NCBI GenBank assembly: GCA_965212085.1
Contig: OZ243042.1
Coordinates: forward strand, 992,001-1,056,000
Direction: 5' to 3'
Length of the DNA stretch: 64,000 nt
Source of the DNA: JAHRAW01 sp965212085
GTDB lineage: Bacteria > Pseudomonadota > Gammaproteobacteria > Arenicellales > Poriferihabitantaceae
Numbering within the stretch: the first letter of the stretch is position 1; every line of letters begins with the position of its first letter. Made by a program: the position numbers and the translations under genes. Positions 52,127 through 61,170 of the stretch are shown here, piece after piece. The notes under the pieces were generated by a model. It was not told the origin of the DNA. It ran no database searches and saw only the letters and a list, made by a program, of their open reading frames with translations.

Positions 52127-53524
52127 ATGCAAAAATACGACATCCTCGTCATCGGCAGCGGGCCCGCGGGCAAAACCGCCGCCATCCAGGCCGCAAAACT
52201 GGGGCGCAAGGTCGCCATCATAGACGGCATGTCCGAGGTCGGCGGGGTGTGCGTGCATACCGGCACCATCCCCAGCAAGACCATGCGCGAGACCGTGCTC
52301 AATCTCACCGGCTGGCGCGAACGCGGTTTCTACGGCCGCTCGTACCGCGTCAAGCAGGACATCAGCGCCCAGGATTTGATGCGGCGCCTGAACATGACGC
52401 TCAAGCGCGAAGTGGATATTCTCGAGGATCAACTGCGCCGCAACGGCGTTGAGATCACCTGCGGCCACGGCCGCTTCGTCAGCGACAAGGTCATCGAAGT
52501 GGACACCTTCGGCGGCGACGTCATCTCCCTCACCGCCGACAGTTTTATCATCACCGTCGGCACCCGCACCTACCGCCCGGACTATGTCCCGTTTAACGGC
52601 ACCACCGTCATTGACAGCGACGAAGTAACGCGCATGCAAAAACTGCCGCGCTCCATCACCGTCATCGGCGCCGGCGTGGTCGGGGTCGAGTACGCCACCA
52701 TCTTCAAGGCCCTGGACATCAACGTTACGCTCATCGAACCCCGCGCCACCATGCTGGATTTCGTCGACAAGGAAATCCTCATGCACTTCCGCCACGACAT
52801 CGTTGACGCCGGCCTGCGCTTGCAGTTCGGCCAGAAGGTTGACAAAATCGAAACCCGAAAAAACGGCTCCTGCGTGGTGCGCCTGGAAAGCGGCCGCGCC
52901 TTCGCTTCGGAGATGGTGTTGTTCGCCGCCGGCCGGGTCGGCGCCACCGACACCCTCGGCCTCGAGCAGTTCGGCCTCGAAGTTGACCACCGCGGGCGCC
53001 TGTCGGTCAATGAACATTTCCAGACCGCGGTGCCCCACATCTACGCCGCCGGCGACGTCATCGGCTTTCCCAGCCTCGCCTCCACCTCATTGGAGCAAGG
53101 CCGCATCGCGGTGCTGCACGCCCTCGGCGAACCGGTGCACAAGCCCCCGGAATTTTTTCCCTACGGCATCTACGCGGTGCCGGAAATGTCCACCGTGGGC
53201 ATGTCCGAAGAAGAAGTGATCGAACGCAAGATTCCCTACGAAGTCGGCATCACGCCGCTGCGCGAAACCTCGCGGGGCAAGGTCATGGGGCTGGATTCGG
53301 GCATGATCAAAACCATCTTTTCCACCAAATCACGCCGCCTGCTCGGCGTTCACATCGTCGGCGAAGGCGCCACCGAACTCATCCACATCGGCCAGGCGGT
53401 GCTGACCCTGAAAGGCACGCTCGACTACTTCCTGGAGAACGCCTTCAACTACCCGACCCTCGCCGAAGCCTACAAGGTCGCCGCTTTGTACGCCCACAAC
53501 CGCATCGTCGCCCTCGACAGCTGA
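52127..53524 (+). CDS. sthA: Soluble pyridine nucleotide transhydrogenase
   Basis: The 465-residue flavoprotein converts NADPH and NAD+ to NADP+ and NADH. The FAD motif is DILVIGSGPAGKTAAIQAAKLG. The site GGVCVHTGTIPSKTMRE has one Cys only, which separates SthA from disulfide reductases with C-x4-C. The NAD(P) motif is SITVIGAGVVGVEYATIF, and IYAAGDVIGFPSLASTSLEQG is the second FAD motif. The start MQKYDILVIG is chosen from the family. Confidence 0.95.
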   Translation: MQKYDILVIGSGPAGKTAAIQAAKLGRKVAIIDGMSEVGGVCVHTGTIPSKTMRETVLNLTGWRERGFYGRSYRVKQDISAQDLMRRLNMTLKREVDILEDQLRRNGVEITCGHGRFVSDKVIEVDTFGGDVISLTADSFIITVGTRTYRPDYVPFNGTTVIDSDEVTRMQKLPRSITVIGAGVVGVEYATIFKALDINVTLIEPRATMLDFVDKEILMHFRHDIVDAGLRLQFGQKVDKIETRKNGSCVVRLESGRAFASEMVLFAAGRVGATDTLGLEQFGLEVDHRGRLSVNEHFQTAVPHIYAAGDVIGFPSLASTSLEQGRIAVLHALGEPVHKPPEFFPYGIYAVPEMSTVGMSEEEVIERKIPYEVGITPLRETSRGKVMGLDSGMIKTIFSTKSRRLLGVHIVGEGATELIHIGQAVLTLKGTLDYFLENAFNYPTLAEAYKVAALYAHNRIVALDS

Positions 53525-53560
53525 GCAAGCACCGAAACCATCACCACCGCGGAGTCCGAG

Positions 53561-53842
53561 ATGATCAAATTTCTAAAAGGCCTGTTCCAAAGCGCCCCGC
53601 CGGCGCCCGCAAAAGAACAACCGGCGGTGGAATACAACGCTTTCAGCATCAGCCCCTGCCCGCGCAAAGTCGGCAACGGCTGGTCCACCGAAGCGTTCAT
53701 CCGCAAGACCATTGACGGCGAAACCAAACAACACGCCTTCATCCGCGCCGACGCCTCCACCACTAAAGAAGCGGCCATCGCGCTGATTATCAGCAAAGCC
53801 AAAACGCTGATTGACCAGCAGGGGGAGAAGATTTTTTTGTGA
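53561..53842 (+). CDS. HlyU-family protein
   Basis: The 93-residue protein contains YNAFSISPCPRKVGNGWSTE and FIRKTIDGETKQHAFIRAD, typical of the small HlyU family. Despite the name (regulator of a Vibrio haemolysin), most members are of unknown function. It lies 36 bp after sthA in the same direction. Confidence 0.85.
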   Translation: MIKFLKGLFQSAPPAPAKEQPAVEYNAFSISPCPRKVGNGWSTEAFIRKTIDGETKQHAFIRADASTTKEAAIALIISKAKTLIDQQGEKIFL

Positions 53843-53912
53843 CGCCCGCCTTCCCTCAAGCCTTCCGCTCACGCCGGGTTTTTTCCCGCTTGGTGGATTC
53901 CAGATGCCGGTC

Positions 53913-54845
53913 TCATCCCTGGGTGGCAAGACGGATTTTTGCCGTGTCCGGTTTCATGAGGGCGCCCAAGGCAGTTCGCGCGTTGTCAAGCGCTTCGCGC
54001 AATTTATGTTTTAATTCCTCGTTCATCGCGCGCAACGGCGGGCGCACCGGGCCGGCCGGGAGCTCTTGCAGTTCACAGGCGTATTTCACTGACTGGGCAA
54101 GTTGGCCGCCCTGCTCAAACACCGAGGTCAGCGGTAGCAACGCATTCATCATCAGTCGCGCCTTGTCGAAATCTTTGTCGCGTACGCATGCGTGATAAAA
54201 ATCAACGACCTCCTCGATGAAAAAATTCCCCATCGGCGTGACCCAGCTGGTTGCGCCCCAGACGAAAAACTCAAGGGCCTGATCTTCGGCGCCGCAACTT
54301 AACTCCAGATGCGGAAATTCGTGCGCAATCAGATGGATGCGGTTAACATCGCTACTCGCCTCCTTGATGCAGCGAAAGTGACCGTGTTGCCTGATAAGGC
54401 CGAGAAACTCTGACCCCATGTTGACGCCGGTGCGTCCGGGATAGTTGTACAGCATGATGGGAAGGCCGGCGGCGCGGTCAATCTCCAGGCAATGGGCGGC
54501 TAGTTCACTTTCGGTCGGTAGCGAATAAGGCGGTGCGGCCACGAGCAATCCATCGGCCCCCGCCGCGCGCGCGGCTTTGGCGAGTGTGCAGGCGAGCGCG
54601 GTGGTCATGTCGTTGACGCCGCACAGCATCGGCACACGCCCGTTGATGACGGATCTGGCGAAATGAAATTGATGCACACGTTCTTCGGCGGAGAGCGCAT
54701 AACTCTCGCCGGTCGTACCGCCGATGATAATTGCGTGCGTGTTGCCGGCAATCATGTATTCAATGATTTCGGCATATCCCGACTCATCAACGCTGTAATC
54801 TTTGCGAAACGGCGTGATGACCGGCGGAATAATTCCTTTAAACAT
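53913..54845 (-). CDS. DapA-family aldolase/deaminase
   Basis: The 310-residue TIM-barrel protein has the DapA motifs IPPVITPFRKDYSVD, GGTTGESYALSAEER, the catalytic Tyr in MLYNYPGRTGVNMG, and the Schiff-base Lys in CIKEASSDVNR. Its place in a cluster with a GntR regulator, an amino acid importer and an enolase-superfamily enzyme argues against lysine biosynthesis. A catabolic lyase or pyrroline-carboxylate deaminase, as in hydroxyproline pathways, fits better. Confidence 0.88.
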   Translation of the reverse strand: MFKGIIPPVITPFRKDYSVDESGYAEIIEYMIAGNTHAIIIGGTTGESYALSAEERVHQFHFARSVINGRVPMLCGVNDMTTALACTLAKAARAAGADGLLVAAPPYSLPTESELAAHCLEIDRAAGLPIMLYNYPGRTGVNMGSEFLGLIRQHGHFRCIKEASSDVNRIHLIAHEFPHLELSCGAEDQALEFFVWGATSWVTPMGNFFIEEVVDFYHACVRDKDFDKARLMMNALLPLTSVFEQGGQLAQSVKYACELQELPAGPVRPPLRAMNEELKHKLREALDNARTALGALMKPDTAKIRLATQG

Positions 54846-54882
54846 GGTGATGCCCCCGGATGCTGTGGTGTGTGGTTTTCAA

Positions 54883-54891
54883 GTCGACAAC
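54883..54891. promoter_or_regulatory. Possible second GntR half-operator
   Basis: GTCGACAAC between the divergent dapA-like and gntR genes equals half of the large palindrome at 55930-55959. Confidence 0.35.
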
Positions 54892-55004
54892 CTGTATACT
54901 ATACTGTCGGCGTTCGGTCAATGGTTTGTTTGCGGTCCACGCAAGCCTGGGGTGTCGGTGTTGCCGGGGCCGCTAACGGTGTCTGAATGATGCGGGAGAT
55001 GACA

Positions 55005-55748
55005 ATGGCAAAATCAACCGGCGTGACGCAAGAACAGCGCGATGACAAGAGCGCCAGGATTCACCGCCGCGGCAGCGGTGCGCAGATCGTTTATGAGTCG
55101 CTGCGCCACGACATACTCTGCCTCAAACTGGCCCCCGGCGAGATGTTGGACGAAGTGGCGCTGGGCAAGCGTTTTGGCATGTCGCGTTCACCGGTGCGCG
55201 AGGCGCTCATCCGCCTGTCGGTGGATGGGTTGTTGACGACTCTGCCGAACAAAAGCACCATCGTCATGCCGATCAATGTTGAGGATTACCCGGTTTATGT
55301 TGATGCGCTCGACCTGATACAGCGGATAACCGCACGCTTGGCGGCACGTCTGCGAAGCGAGGAGGATTTGTGCATCATAAATGCCTGTCAATCGGAATTT
55401 CTGAAAACCCTTGATGCCGGAGACATTTCCGGAATGATAGAGACCAATCATGATTTCCATGTCGCCATCAGCGAAGCCGGGCGCAATCGCTATTTCAATT
55501 TCCTGCACGCCCGCCTGCTCGATGACGGGCGGCGCATGTTGCATCTGTATTTCCGATCTTTCGGCGAGCGCGTGCCGCACTCGATTCGCCGCGATCACGA
55601 TTTTATTATCAAGGCGATTGAACTGCGGGACGAGGATCTGGCGGAGAAATGCGCCCATGACCACGTGATGCAGGTTGGCAAGCGATTCACTGATTATCTG
55701 GGTTTGCGCCAAACGCTGGATTTTAATCTCGCCCCACCCGGGCGATAA
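55005..55748 (+). CDS. GntR-family regulator with FCD domain
   Basis: The 247-residue protein has an N-terminal winged helix (YESLRHDILCLKLAPGEMLD followed by ALGKRFGMSRSPVREALIRL) and an FCD ligand domain with metal-binding His in TNHDFHVAISEAG and HDHVMQVG. Members respond to acidic or amino-acid-type ligands. The start MAKSTGVTQ lies 6 bp behind GGGAG; upstream ATGs are possible. It is divergent from the dapA-like gene and precedes the ABC genes. Confidence 0.9.
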   Translation: MAKSTGVTQEQRDDKSARIHRRGSGAQIVYESLRHDILCLKLAPGEMLDEVALGKRFGMSRSPVREALIRLSVDGLLTTLPNKSTIVMPINVEDYPVYVDALDLIQRITARLAARLRSEEDLCIINACQSEFLKTLDAGDISGMIETNHDFHVAISEAGRNRYFNFLHARLLDDGRRMLHLYFRSFGERVPHSIRRDHDFIIKAIELRDEDLAEKCAHDHVMQVGKRFTDYLGLRQTLDFNLAPPGR

Positions 55749-55929
55749 CACTCCATTGCGGCGCAAACTCGCGCCGGGCAAATCCACGACCCCGCCACTG
55801 ATTACACGCCCGACCTCGCCTTCAGCATATGCCCCAATCATGGTTGGCGTTTTACGCCATTTCATTCGAACCAACCGCCCCGATTAGTAACAATTCCCCC
55901 GTGATTCTGGTAATTAGGCCAATTCCGGG

Positions 55930-55959
55930 CAAATACTTGTTGTCGACAACAAGTATTTG
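55930..55959. promoter_or_regulatory. 30-bp perfect palindrome, likely GntR operator
   Basis: CAAATACTTGTTGTC is followed by its exact reverse complement GACAACAAGTATTTG. It is centred on TTGTCGACAA, like FCD-type GntR operators, and lies 120 bp before the solute-binding gene. The rest of 55749-56078 shows no gene. Confidence 0.8.
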
Positions 55960-56078
55960 TGCTATGAATACGGGACGGCATTTGCCGTCGGGCCAATATG
56001 GCGTTGACAACGTTCCGTAGCCAACGCCCTTGGGTATGTACAAAAATCATGTAAACGACACACGTGTGGGAGGAGATT

Positions 56079-56894
56079 ATGACCCTGTCAAAAATTGTTA
56101 CACCAGTGATCATCGCTTTTTCGGTCTCGTTGCTGGCGGTCAGTGCCAGCCGTGCCGATAAAGTGGATGACGTGATTAATGCCGGCGTCGTGCGTTGTGG
56201 CGTCGTACTTGACTTTCCGCCAATCGGCTATCGTGACGCCAATAACGAACCCGCCGGATTCGATGTTGAATACTGCAAGGATCTGGCAAAGGCACTCGCT
56301 GTTGAATTTGAAATTCTGCCGATCATCTGGGCGGAGCGTTTGCCGGTGATCGTGACCAACCGCGCCGATGTGGTTTTTGGCGGCACATCTGACTCGCTTG
56401 AGCGCGCCAAGACGGTCGGCTTCACCATTCCCTATGCCATCTATTATGCACAGGCGGTAATCGGTAAAGATTCGGGAATCACCAGTTTTGAGGACATGAA
56501 AGGCAAGCGCGTTGCCGCTGCCGTTGGCACTGTCCCGGAGCAGGAGTTTTTGAAATATGCCAAAGAATGGGGAACCGAAGACCTCTACCAAGGCTATCAA
56601 AGCGAAAACGAGGTTTTCCTCGCGGTTGCCCAGGGCAAGGTGGATGCGGGAATCACGACCAACACTGCGGTCAAACCGATTGCCGACCGGTATGAGGCGG
56701 TGATCGCCGGGCCGCGGATGCCGTGGACCACCGATTACACATCAGTGGTGGGCCCGCGCAAGGATGTTGCTTGGTTGAACTATCTCAATCTGTTCATTAC
56801 CCACCAAGTGCGTTCCGGGCGGTACCAGGAACTGTGGCAGCGGTTCGTTGGTAGCGAAGGTCCGGAATTGCGTATTCCGGGAGTGATGTATTAG
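56079..56894 (+). CDS. Polar amino-acid-type ABC transporter, binding protein
   Basis: The 271-residue protein has a signal peptide ending near ASRADK and family 3 features: VDDVINAGVVRCGVVLDFPP, ANNEPAGFDVEYCKDLAKAL and ADVVFGGTSDSLERAKTVGF. A perfect GGGAGGAG lies before the ATG. It is the first gene of the importer operon behind the palindrome. Confidence 0.92.
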   Translation: MTLSKIVTPVIIAFSVSLLAVSASRADKVDDVINAGVVRCGVVLDFPPIGYRDANNEPAGFDVEYCKDLAKALAVEFEILPIIWAERLPVIVTNRADVVFGGTSDSLERAKTVGFTIPYAIYYAQAVIGKDSGITSFEDMKGKRVAAAVGTVPEQEFLKYAKEWGTEDLYQGYQSENEVFLAVAQGKVDAGITTNTAVKPIADRYEAVIAGPRMPWTTDYTSVVGPRKDVAWLNYLNLFITHQVRSGRYQELWQRFVGSEGPELRIPGVMY

Positions 56895-56961
56895 ACTGCC
56901 GGCGAAGTGAAATTCGTCAGGGTGGGCATTTCCGCCCCGGACGCATTGCGCGGTATCGTTT

Positions 56962-57621
56962 GTGGATTATACATTTCATTGGCGCCCGGTTTTTCAGGAA
57001 TTGCCGGAATTGCTGGGTGCCGGCCTTCTCACCATGGAAGTTGCCATCTTGTCGATGGTTGCCGGCACCCTCATCGGCCTTGCGCTCGCGCTTTGCCGCA
57101 TGAATGGGCCGCGGGTTTTACGTTGGATCGCCGTTGCATGGATTGAACTTGCGCGCAATACGCCGGCACTTTTCCAGTTATTCTTTTTCGCTTTTGGCAT
57201 CGGTGCTTACGGTATTCACCTGACCCCGTACACGATCGTTCTGGCGGGGCTTTCTTTCAATAACGCCGGCTATCTCGCCGAAAATTTTCGCGGTGGATTC
57301 AAGGCGGTGCCGACGGTGCAGATTCACGCCGCGCGCTCGCTCGGGATGTCGGCGACTCAGGCCTATATTCGCATCGTCATTCCACAACTATTCCGTATTG
57401 TTTATTACCCGATGACCAACCAGATGGTTTGGGCGGTGTTGATGAGTTCGCTCGGTATGCTGGTGGGCTTTCGTGAACTGTCCGGCGAGACGCAATTTTT
57501 TGCCTCCAGGACATTTCGCATCTTCGAATACTTCGCTGTGACCGCGGTCATTTACTACGTGATCGTCAAGTTGATCTTGGGCGCCTCGCGCATCGTTGCT
57601 TGGCGCATCTTTCGTTATTGA
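56962..57621 (+). CDS. Polar amino-acid-type ABC transporter, permease 1
   Basis: This 219-residue inner-membrane protein of the HisM/GlnP type has WIELARNTPALFQLFFFAFG and the ABC-contact loop VQIHAARSLGMSATQAYIRI followed by VIPQLFRI. The GTG start gives MDYTFHWRPVF, as usual in this family. Confidence 0.92.
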   Translation: MDYTFHWRPVFQELPELLGAGLLTMEVAILSMVAGTLIGLALALCRMNGPRVLRWIAVAWIELARNTPALFQLFFFAFGIGAYGIHLTPYTIVLAGLSFNNAGYLAENFRGGFKAVPTVQIHAARSLGMSATQAYIRIVIPQLFRIVYYPMTNQMVWAVLMSSLGMLVGFRELSGETQFFASRTFRIFEYFAVTAVIYYVIVKLILGASRIVAWRIFRY

Positions 57622-57630
57622 GAGCCGGAC

Positions 57631-58305
57631 ATGGCGGAAGAAGCAAATCAGGCGATAGTTTTTTTCACCGGTTTTCAGGTGAGCGACCTGCGCTTCATGA
57701 CCGAAGCCGCCGGCCGGACGTTGCTGATTTCGGTGATTTCGATCAGTTGCGGCACGGCGCTCGGCTGCATCTTTGGCTGGATGGTACATTCACTTCAGTT
57801 GATTGGCGCCATTGCACTTAATTTTGTTCTCGATTTATTTCGCAGTGTGCCGCTGATTATCCAGTTAATTTTGTTTTTCAACCTGTTTCCACTGCTCGGC
57901 ATTCGCTTTGATCCTTTCGCCGCGGGCATTTTTGTTTTAACTTTCTACACATCGGCGCTGGTCGCCAATGTGGTGCGCGGTGGCATCGAATCGGTCGGAC
58001 AACCCATGCGCCGCGCCGCCCGATCCCTGGGGATGAATTATTGGCAGGACATGTTCCACGTGGTGGCGCCGATCGGGGTGCGCGCGGTGTTTCCGGCGTG
58101 GGTCGGCGTGGCGCTTGGCATTCTCAAAGACAGCGCACTGGTTTCGGTGTTGGGCTATGTGGAACTGCTCCGCGCCTCGCAGATTTTGATCACGAGAACA
58201 CAGGAGCCGTTTCTCATCCTGGCCGTCGCCGGCGCGTTTTATTTTGCGCTCTCGTTTCCAATTTCCAAGTTCGGCATGCGCTTGGAGGAAAGGTGGCAGT
58301 CATGA
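57631..58305 (+). CDS. Polar amino-acid-type ABC transporter, permease 2
   Basis: The 224-residue partner permease has LDLFRSVPLIIQLILFFNLF and the loop MRRAARSLGMNYWQDMFHVV. It lies 9 bp after permease 1 and overlaps the ATPase start by 4 bp (ATGA). Confidence 0.92.
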   Translation: MAEEANQAIVFFTGFQVSDLRFMTEAAGRTLLISVISISCGTALGCIFGWMVHSLQLIGAIALNFVLDLFRSVPLIIQLILFFNLFPLLGIRFDPFAAGIFVLTFYTSALVANVVRGGIESVGQPMRRAARSLGMNYWQDMFHVVAPIGVRAVFPAWVGVALGILKDSALVSVLGYVELLRASQILITRTQEPFLILAVAGAFYFALSFPISKFGMRLEERWQS

Positions 58306-59024
58306 TTGAAGTCAAAGATTTGCATAAATATTACGGTGAACTGCATGTTCTCAAGGGTATTAACTTGATCGTCGAGAAGGGTGAAGTGCTGAGCGTAATC
58401 GGCGCCTCCGGTTCGGGGAAATCCACCTTGCTTTATTGCATCAACGCGCTTGAGTCGATCCAGCAGGGCGAGGTCGTTGTGGATGGTGTGTCAGTTCATG
58501 CCAGAAGCACCGACATCAATAAACTGCGCCAAAACCTTGGTATGGTTTTTCAACAATGGAACTCTTTCCCGCACCTAACCGCCCTTGAAAATGTCGCGCT
58601 TTCGCCGCGCATCGTCAAGAAGAAATCACGGGCGGAAGCGCGCGAAATTGCCCGAAAGCAACTTGAGCACGTGGGCCTCGGCGACAAACTCAATGTGTAC
58701 CCTTCGGCGCTTTCCGGAGGCCAGCAGCAACGCCTTGCGATTGCGCGCGCGCTGGCGATGGAGCCGGATTACATGCTGTTCGATGAGGCGACCTCGGCGC
58801 TTGATCCTGAACTGGTCGGCGAAGTTCTGGACACCATGCGCCTGCTTGCCGAAGAAGGAATGACCATGATTTGCGTAACCCATGAGATGGGTTTTGCGCG
58901 GGATGTGTCCGACCGGGTTGCGTATTTTCACGAGGGAGTCGTGGAAGAAATCGGGCCGCCGGCGCAATTTTTTGCCAATCCGCAATCCGAAAACACCAAA
59001 AAATTTCTGCAAAATGTACGATAA
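58302..59024 (+). CDS. Polar amino-acid-type ABC transporter, ATPase
   Basis: The 240-residue ATPase has Walker A GASGSGKSTLLYC, Q-loop MVFQQWNSFPHLTALENV, signature LSGGQQQRLAIARALAMEP, Walker B YMLFDEATSALDPELVGE and H-loop CVTHEMGFA, close to GlnQ/HisP. The start MIEVKDLHKYYG overlaps the permease stop; a longer frame upstream is antisense to family expectations. Confidence 0.95.
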   Translation: MIEVKDLHKYYGELHVLKGINLIVEKGEVLSVIGASGSGKSTLLYCINALESIQQGEVVVDGVSVHARSTDINKLRQNLGMVFQQWNSFPHLTALENVALSPRIVKKKSRAEAREIARKQLEHVGLGDKLNVYPSALSGGQQQRLAIARALAMEPDYMLFDEATSALDPELVGEVLDTMRLLAEEGMTMICVTHEMGFARDVSDRVAYFHEGVVEEIGPPAQFFANPQSENTKKFLQNVR

Positions 59025-59045
59025 AAATACAGTGTGGTGCACAAC

Positions 59046-60155
59046 ATGATGAAAATCACCGGGCTACGGATATATCGAATGGACTTGCCGCTCAAAGAAG
59101 GGCGGTACAGTTGGGGGGACGGAAAGTTTGTCGAAGTTTTTGACAGTACGCTGGTTGTGGTCGAGACCGATGCGGGCATCGAAGGCTACGGCGAGGTGTG
59201 TCCGCTGGGCCCCGTTTATCTGCCCGCTTACGCGGTTGGCGTGCGCGCCGGCACCGGCGAAATTGCCCCGCATCTGATCGGGCTTGACCCCGCTAATCTC
59301 ACGCGGGTGAATGACGTCATGGACGCGGCGTTGTCGGGGCATCCTTACGCCAAGTCGCCCATTGATATTGCGTGCTGGGATATTTTGGGCAAGTCGCTGG
59401 ACGCGCCGGTGTGCGACTTATTGGGGGGTGTGCAGGGCGAGTCGGTCGCGCTTTACCGCGCTATCAGCCAATTACCCGCCGACGAGATGGCGGCCAATGT
59501 CGCTTCCTACCGCGAGGCGGGTTATCGCAAATTCCAGTTGAAAGTCGGCGCGGAGGCGAAGGCGGACATCATGCGCATTCACGCAGTGAGATCAATTTTG
59601 AACGAGGATGAGATTTTGGTTGCCGACGCCAACCGTGGCTGGCAGGCGCACGATGCATTGCGTGTCGTCAACTCGGTCGCCGGTCTGGATGTGTATATTG
59701 AGCAACCTTGCCGCTCATATACGGACTCACTCGCCGTACGACGGCACACCAATCTTCCTTTCATACTGGATGAGTCCATCGATAGTCTCGCGTCTCTGTT
59801 GCGCTCTTTTCAAGACGGCGCGATGGATGCGGTAAATCTGAAAATATCAAAACTTGGCGGTTTGTCAAAAACGCGCACTCTCCGCGATGTCTGCGTGGAG
59901 TTGGATATCCCGATGACCATAGAGGATAGTTGGGGCGGCGACATCACCACGGCCGCCATCGCGCACCTGGCGCATTCCACGCCACAGCGATGCCGCTTCA
60001 GTTCCACCGATTTCAACGACTATGTGACGATTGCCAATGCCGAAGGTGCGCCACCACGCGCCGGTGGAACGATGATTGCGTCACGCCAGCCGGGGTTGGG
60101 GGTTGTTCCCGATTGGGGGGCGTGGGGCGAACCGGTCGGGGTGTACCGGGCATAG
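59046..60155 (+). CDS. Enolase-superfamily enzyme (mandelate racemase/MLE group)
   Basis: The 369-residue protein has the MLE capping domain and barrel with FQLKVGAEAKADI (catalytic Lys-x-Lys type), metal ligands in VADANRGW, VYIEQPC and ILDESIDS, and the second Lys in AVNLKISKLGGLS. Members of this subgroup near DapA-like genes and amino acid importers include hydroxyproline-betaine epimerases and cis-3-hydroxyproline dehydratases. The specific substrate is inferred from context only. Confidence 0.85.
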   Translation: MMKITGLRIYRMDLPLKEGRYSWGDGKFVEVFDSTLVVVETDAGIEGYGEVCPLGPVYLPAYAVGVRAGTGEIAPHLIGLDPANLTRVNDVMDAALSGHPYAKSPIDIACWDILGKSLDAPVCDLLGGVQGESVALYRAISQLPADEMAANVASYREAGYRKFQLKVGAEAKADIMRIHAVRSILNEDEILVADANRGWQAHDALRVVNSVAGLDVYIEQPCRSYTDSLAVRRHTNLPFILDESIDSLASLLRSFQDGAMDAVNLKISKLGGLSKTRTLRDVCVELDIPMTIEDSWGGDITTAAIAHLAHSTPQRCRFSSTDFNDYVTIANAEGAPPRAGGTMIASRQPGLGVVPDWGAWGEPVGVYRA

Positions 60156-60183
60156 CGCAGGGTGACTCTTTCAGCGTGTACTA

Positions 60184-61170
60184 TCAGGGAAGCAACACCG
60201 TCGAACCCGTAGTACGCCGGCCTTCCAAATCCCGGTGGGCGTCCACGGCTTTGGCCAGCGGGTAGCGTTGGTTGATGCTGATGTTGATCGCGCCGGAGGT
60301 TACGGCGGCGAAGACTTCGTTGGCGCGGTAGATTAACTCGTCGCGGTCGGCGGTGTAGTAGAGCAGCGTTGGGCGGGTCAGGTAGAGCGCGCCTTTGACG
60401 CTCAAGAGGCCGATGTCGAAGGGTTTGACGGTGCCCGACGACTGGCCGAAGGACACCATGGCGCCGCGCGCTTTCAGGCAGTCCAGGGAGGACAGGAAGG
60501 TCGCCTCGCCGACCGAGTCGTACACCACCGGCACGCCTTCGCCGCCGGTGATTTCCGCAACCCGTTCGACGAAGTTTTCCTGGTTGTAATTGATTACGTG
60601 TTCGCAGCCGTTGGCGCGGGCGAGTTCGGCTTTTTCTTCGGAGCCGGCGGTGCCGATGACGGTGACGCCGAGGTGCTTGGCCCACTGGCAGGCGATCAGC
60701 CCGACCCCGCCGGCGGCGGCGTGAAACAGGATGGTGTCGCCGGCCTTGACGCGGTGGGCGGAGCGCAGCAGGTAGTGGGCGGTCATGCCCTTGAGCATGA
60801 TGGCGGCGGCGGTGGGGTCGTCTATGCCGTCGGGAATTTTGACCGCCCGCGCCGCCGGAAAATTGCGCGCCTCGCAGTACGCGCCGAGGGGCGCCGAAGC
60901 GTAGGCGACCCGGTCGCCGGGGCTTAAATCGGCGACCTTTGCTCCGGCTTTCTCGACCACGCCGGCGGCTTCGAGGCCCGGCGTGAACGGCAGTTGCGGG
61001 GCGGCATAAACGCCGATGCGGAAATACACGTCGATAAAATTGAGGCCGATGGCGGTGTGCCGGATTTGGATTTCATCCGCTTTCGGTTCGGCGAGGGCGG
61101 TGCTTTCCCACTTCATTTCCCCGGCCTCGCCGGTGGCGTGTACCCTGATTAGATTGGTCTGGTTGGTCAT
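60184..61170 (-). CDS. NADPH:quinone oxidoreductase (zinc-free MDR)
   Basis: The 328-residue enzyme has HTAIGLNFIDVYFRIGVYA, PGLEAAGVVEKAG, and the NADPH motif HAAAGGVGLIACQWAKHLG, with the later VVYDSVGEATFLSSLDCLK. It lacks the catalytic zinc ligands of alcohol dehydrogenases. It overlaps the formyltransferase-like gene by 4 bp, so they are co-translated. Confidence 0.93.
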   Translation of the reverse strand: MTNQTNLIRVHATGEAGEMKWESTALAEPKADEIQIRHTAIGLNFIDVYFRIGVYAAPQLPFTPGLEAAGVVEKAGAKVADLSPGDRVAYASAPLGAYCEARNFPAARAVKIPDGIDDPTAAAIMLKGMTAHYLLRSAHRVKAGDTILFHAAAGGVGLIACQWAKHLGVTVIGTAGSEEKAELARANGCEHVINYNQENFVERVAEITGGEGVPVVYDSVGEATFLSSLDCLKARGAMVSFGQSSGTVKPFDIGLLSVKGALYLTRPTLLYYTADRDELIYRANEVFAAVTSGAINISINQRYPLAKAVDAHRDLEGRRTTGSTVLLP

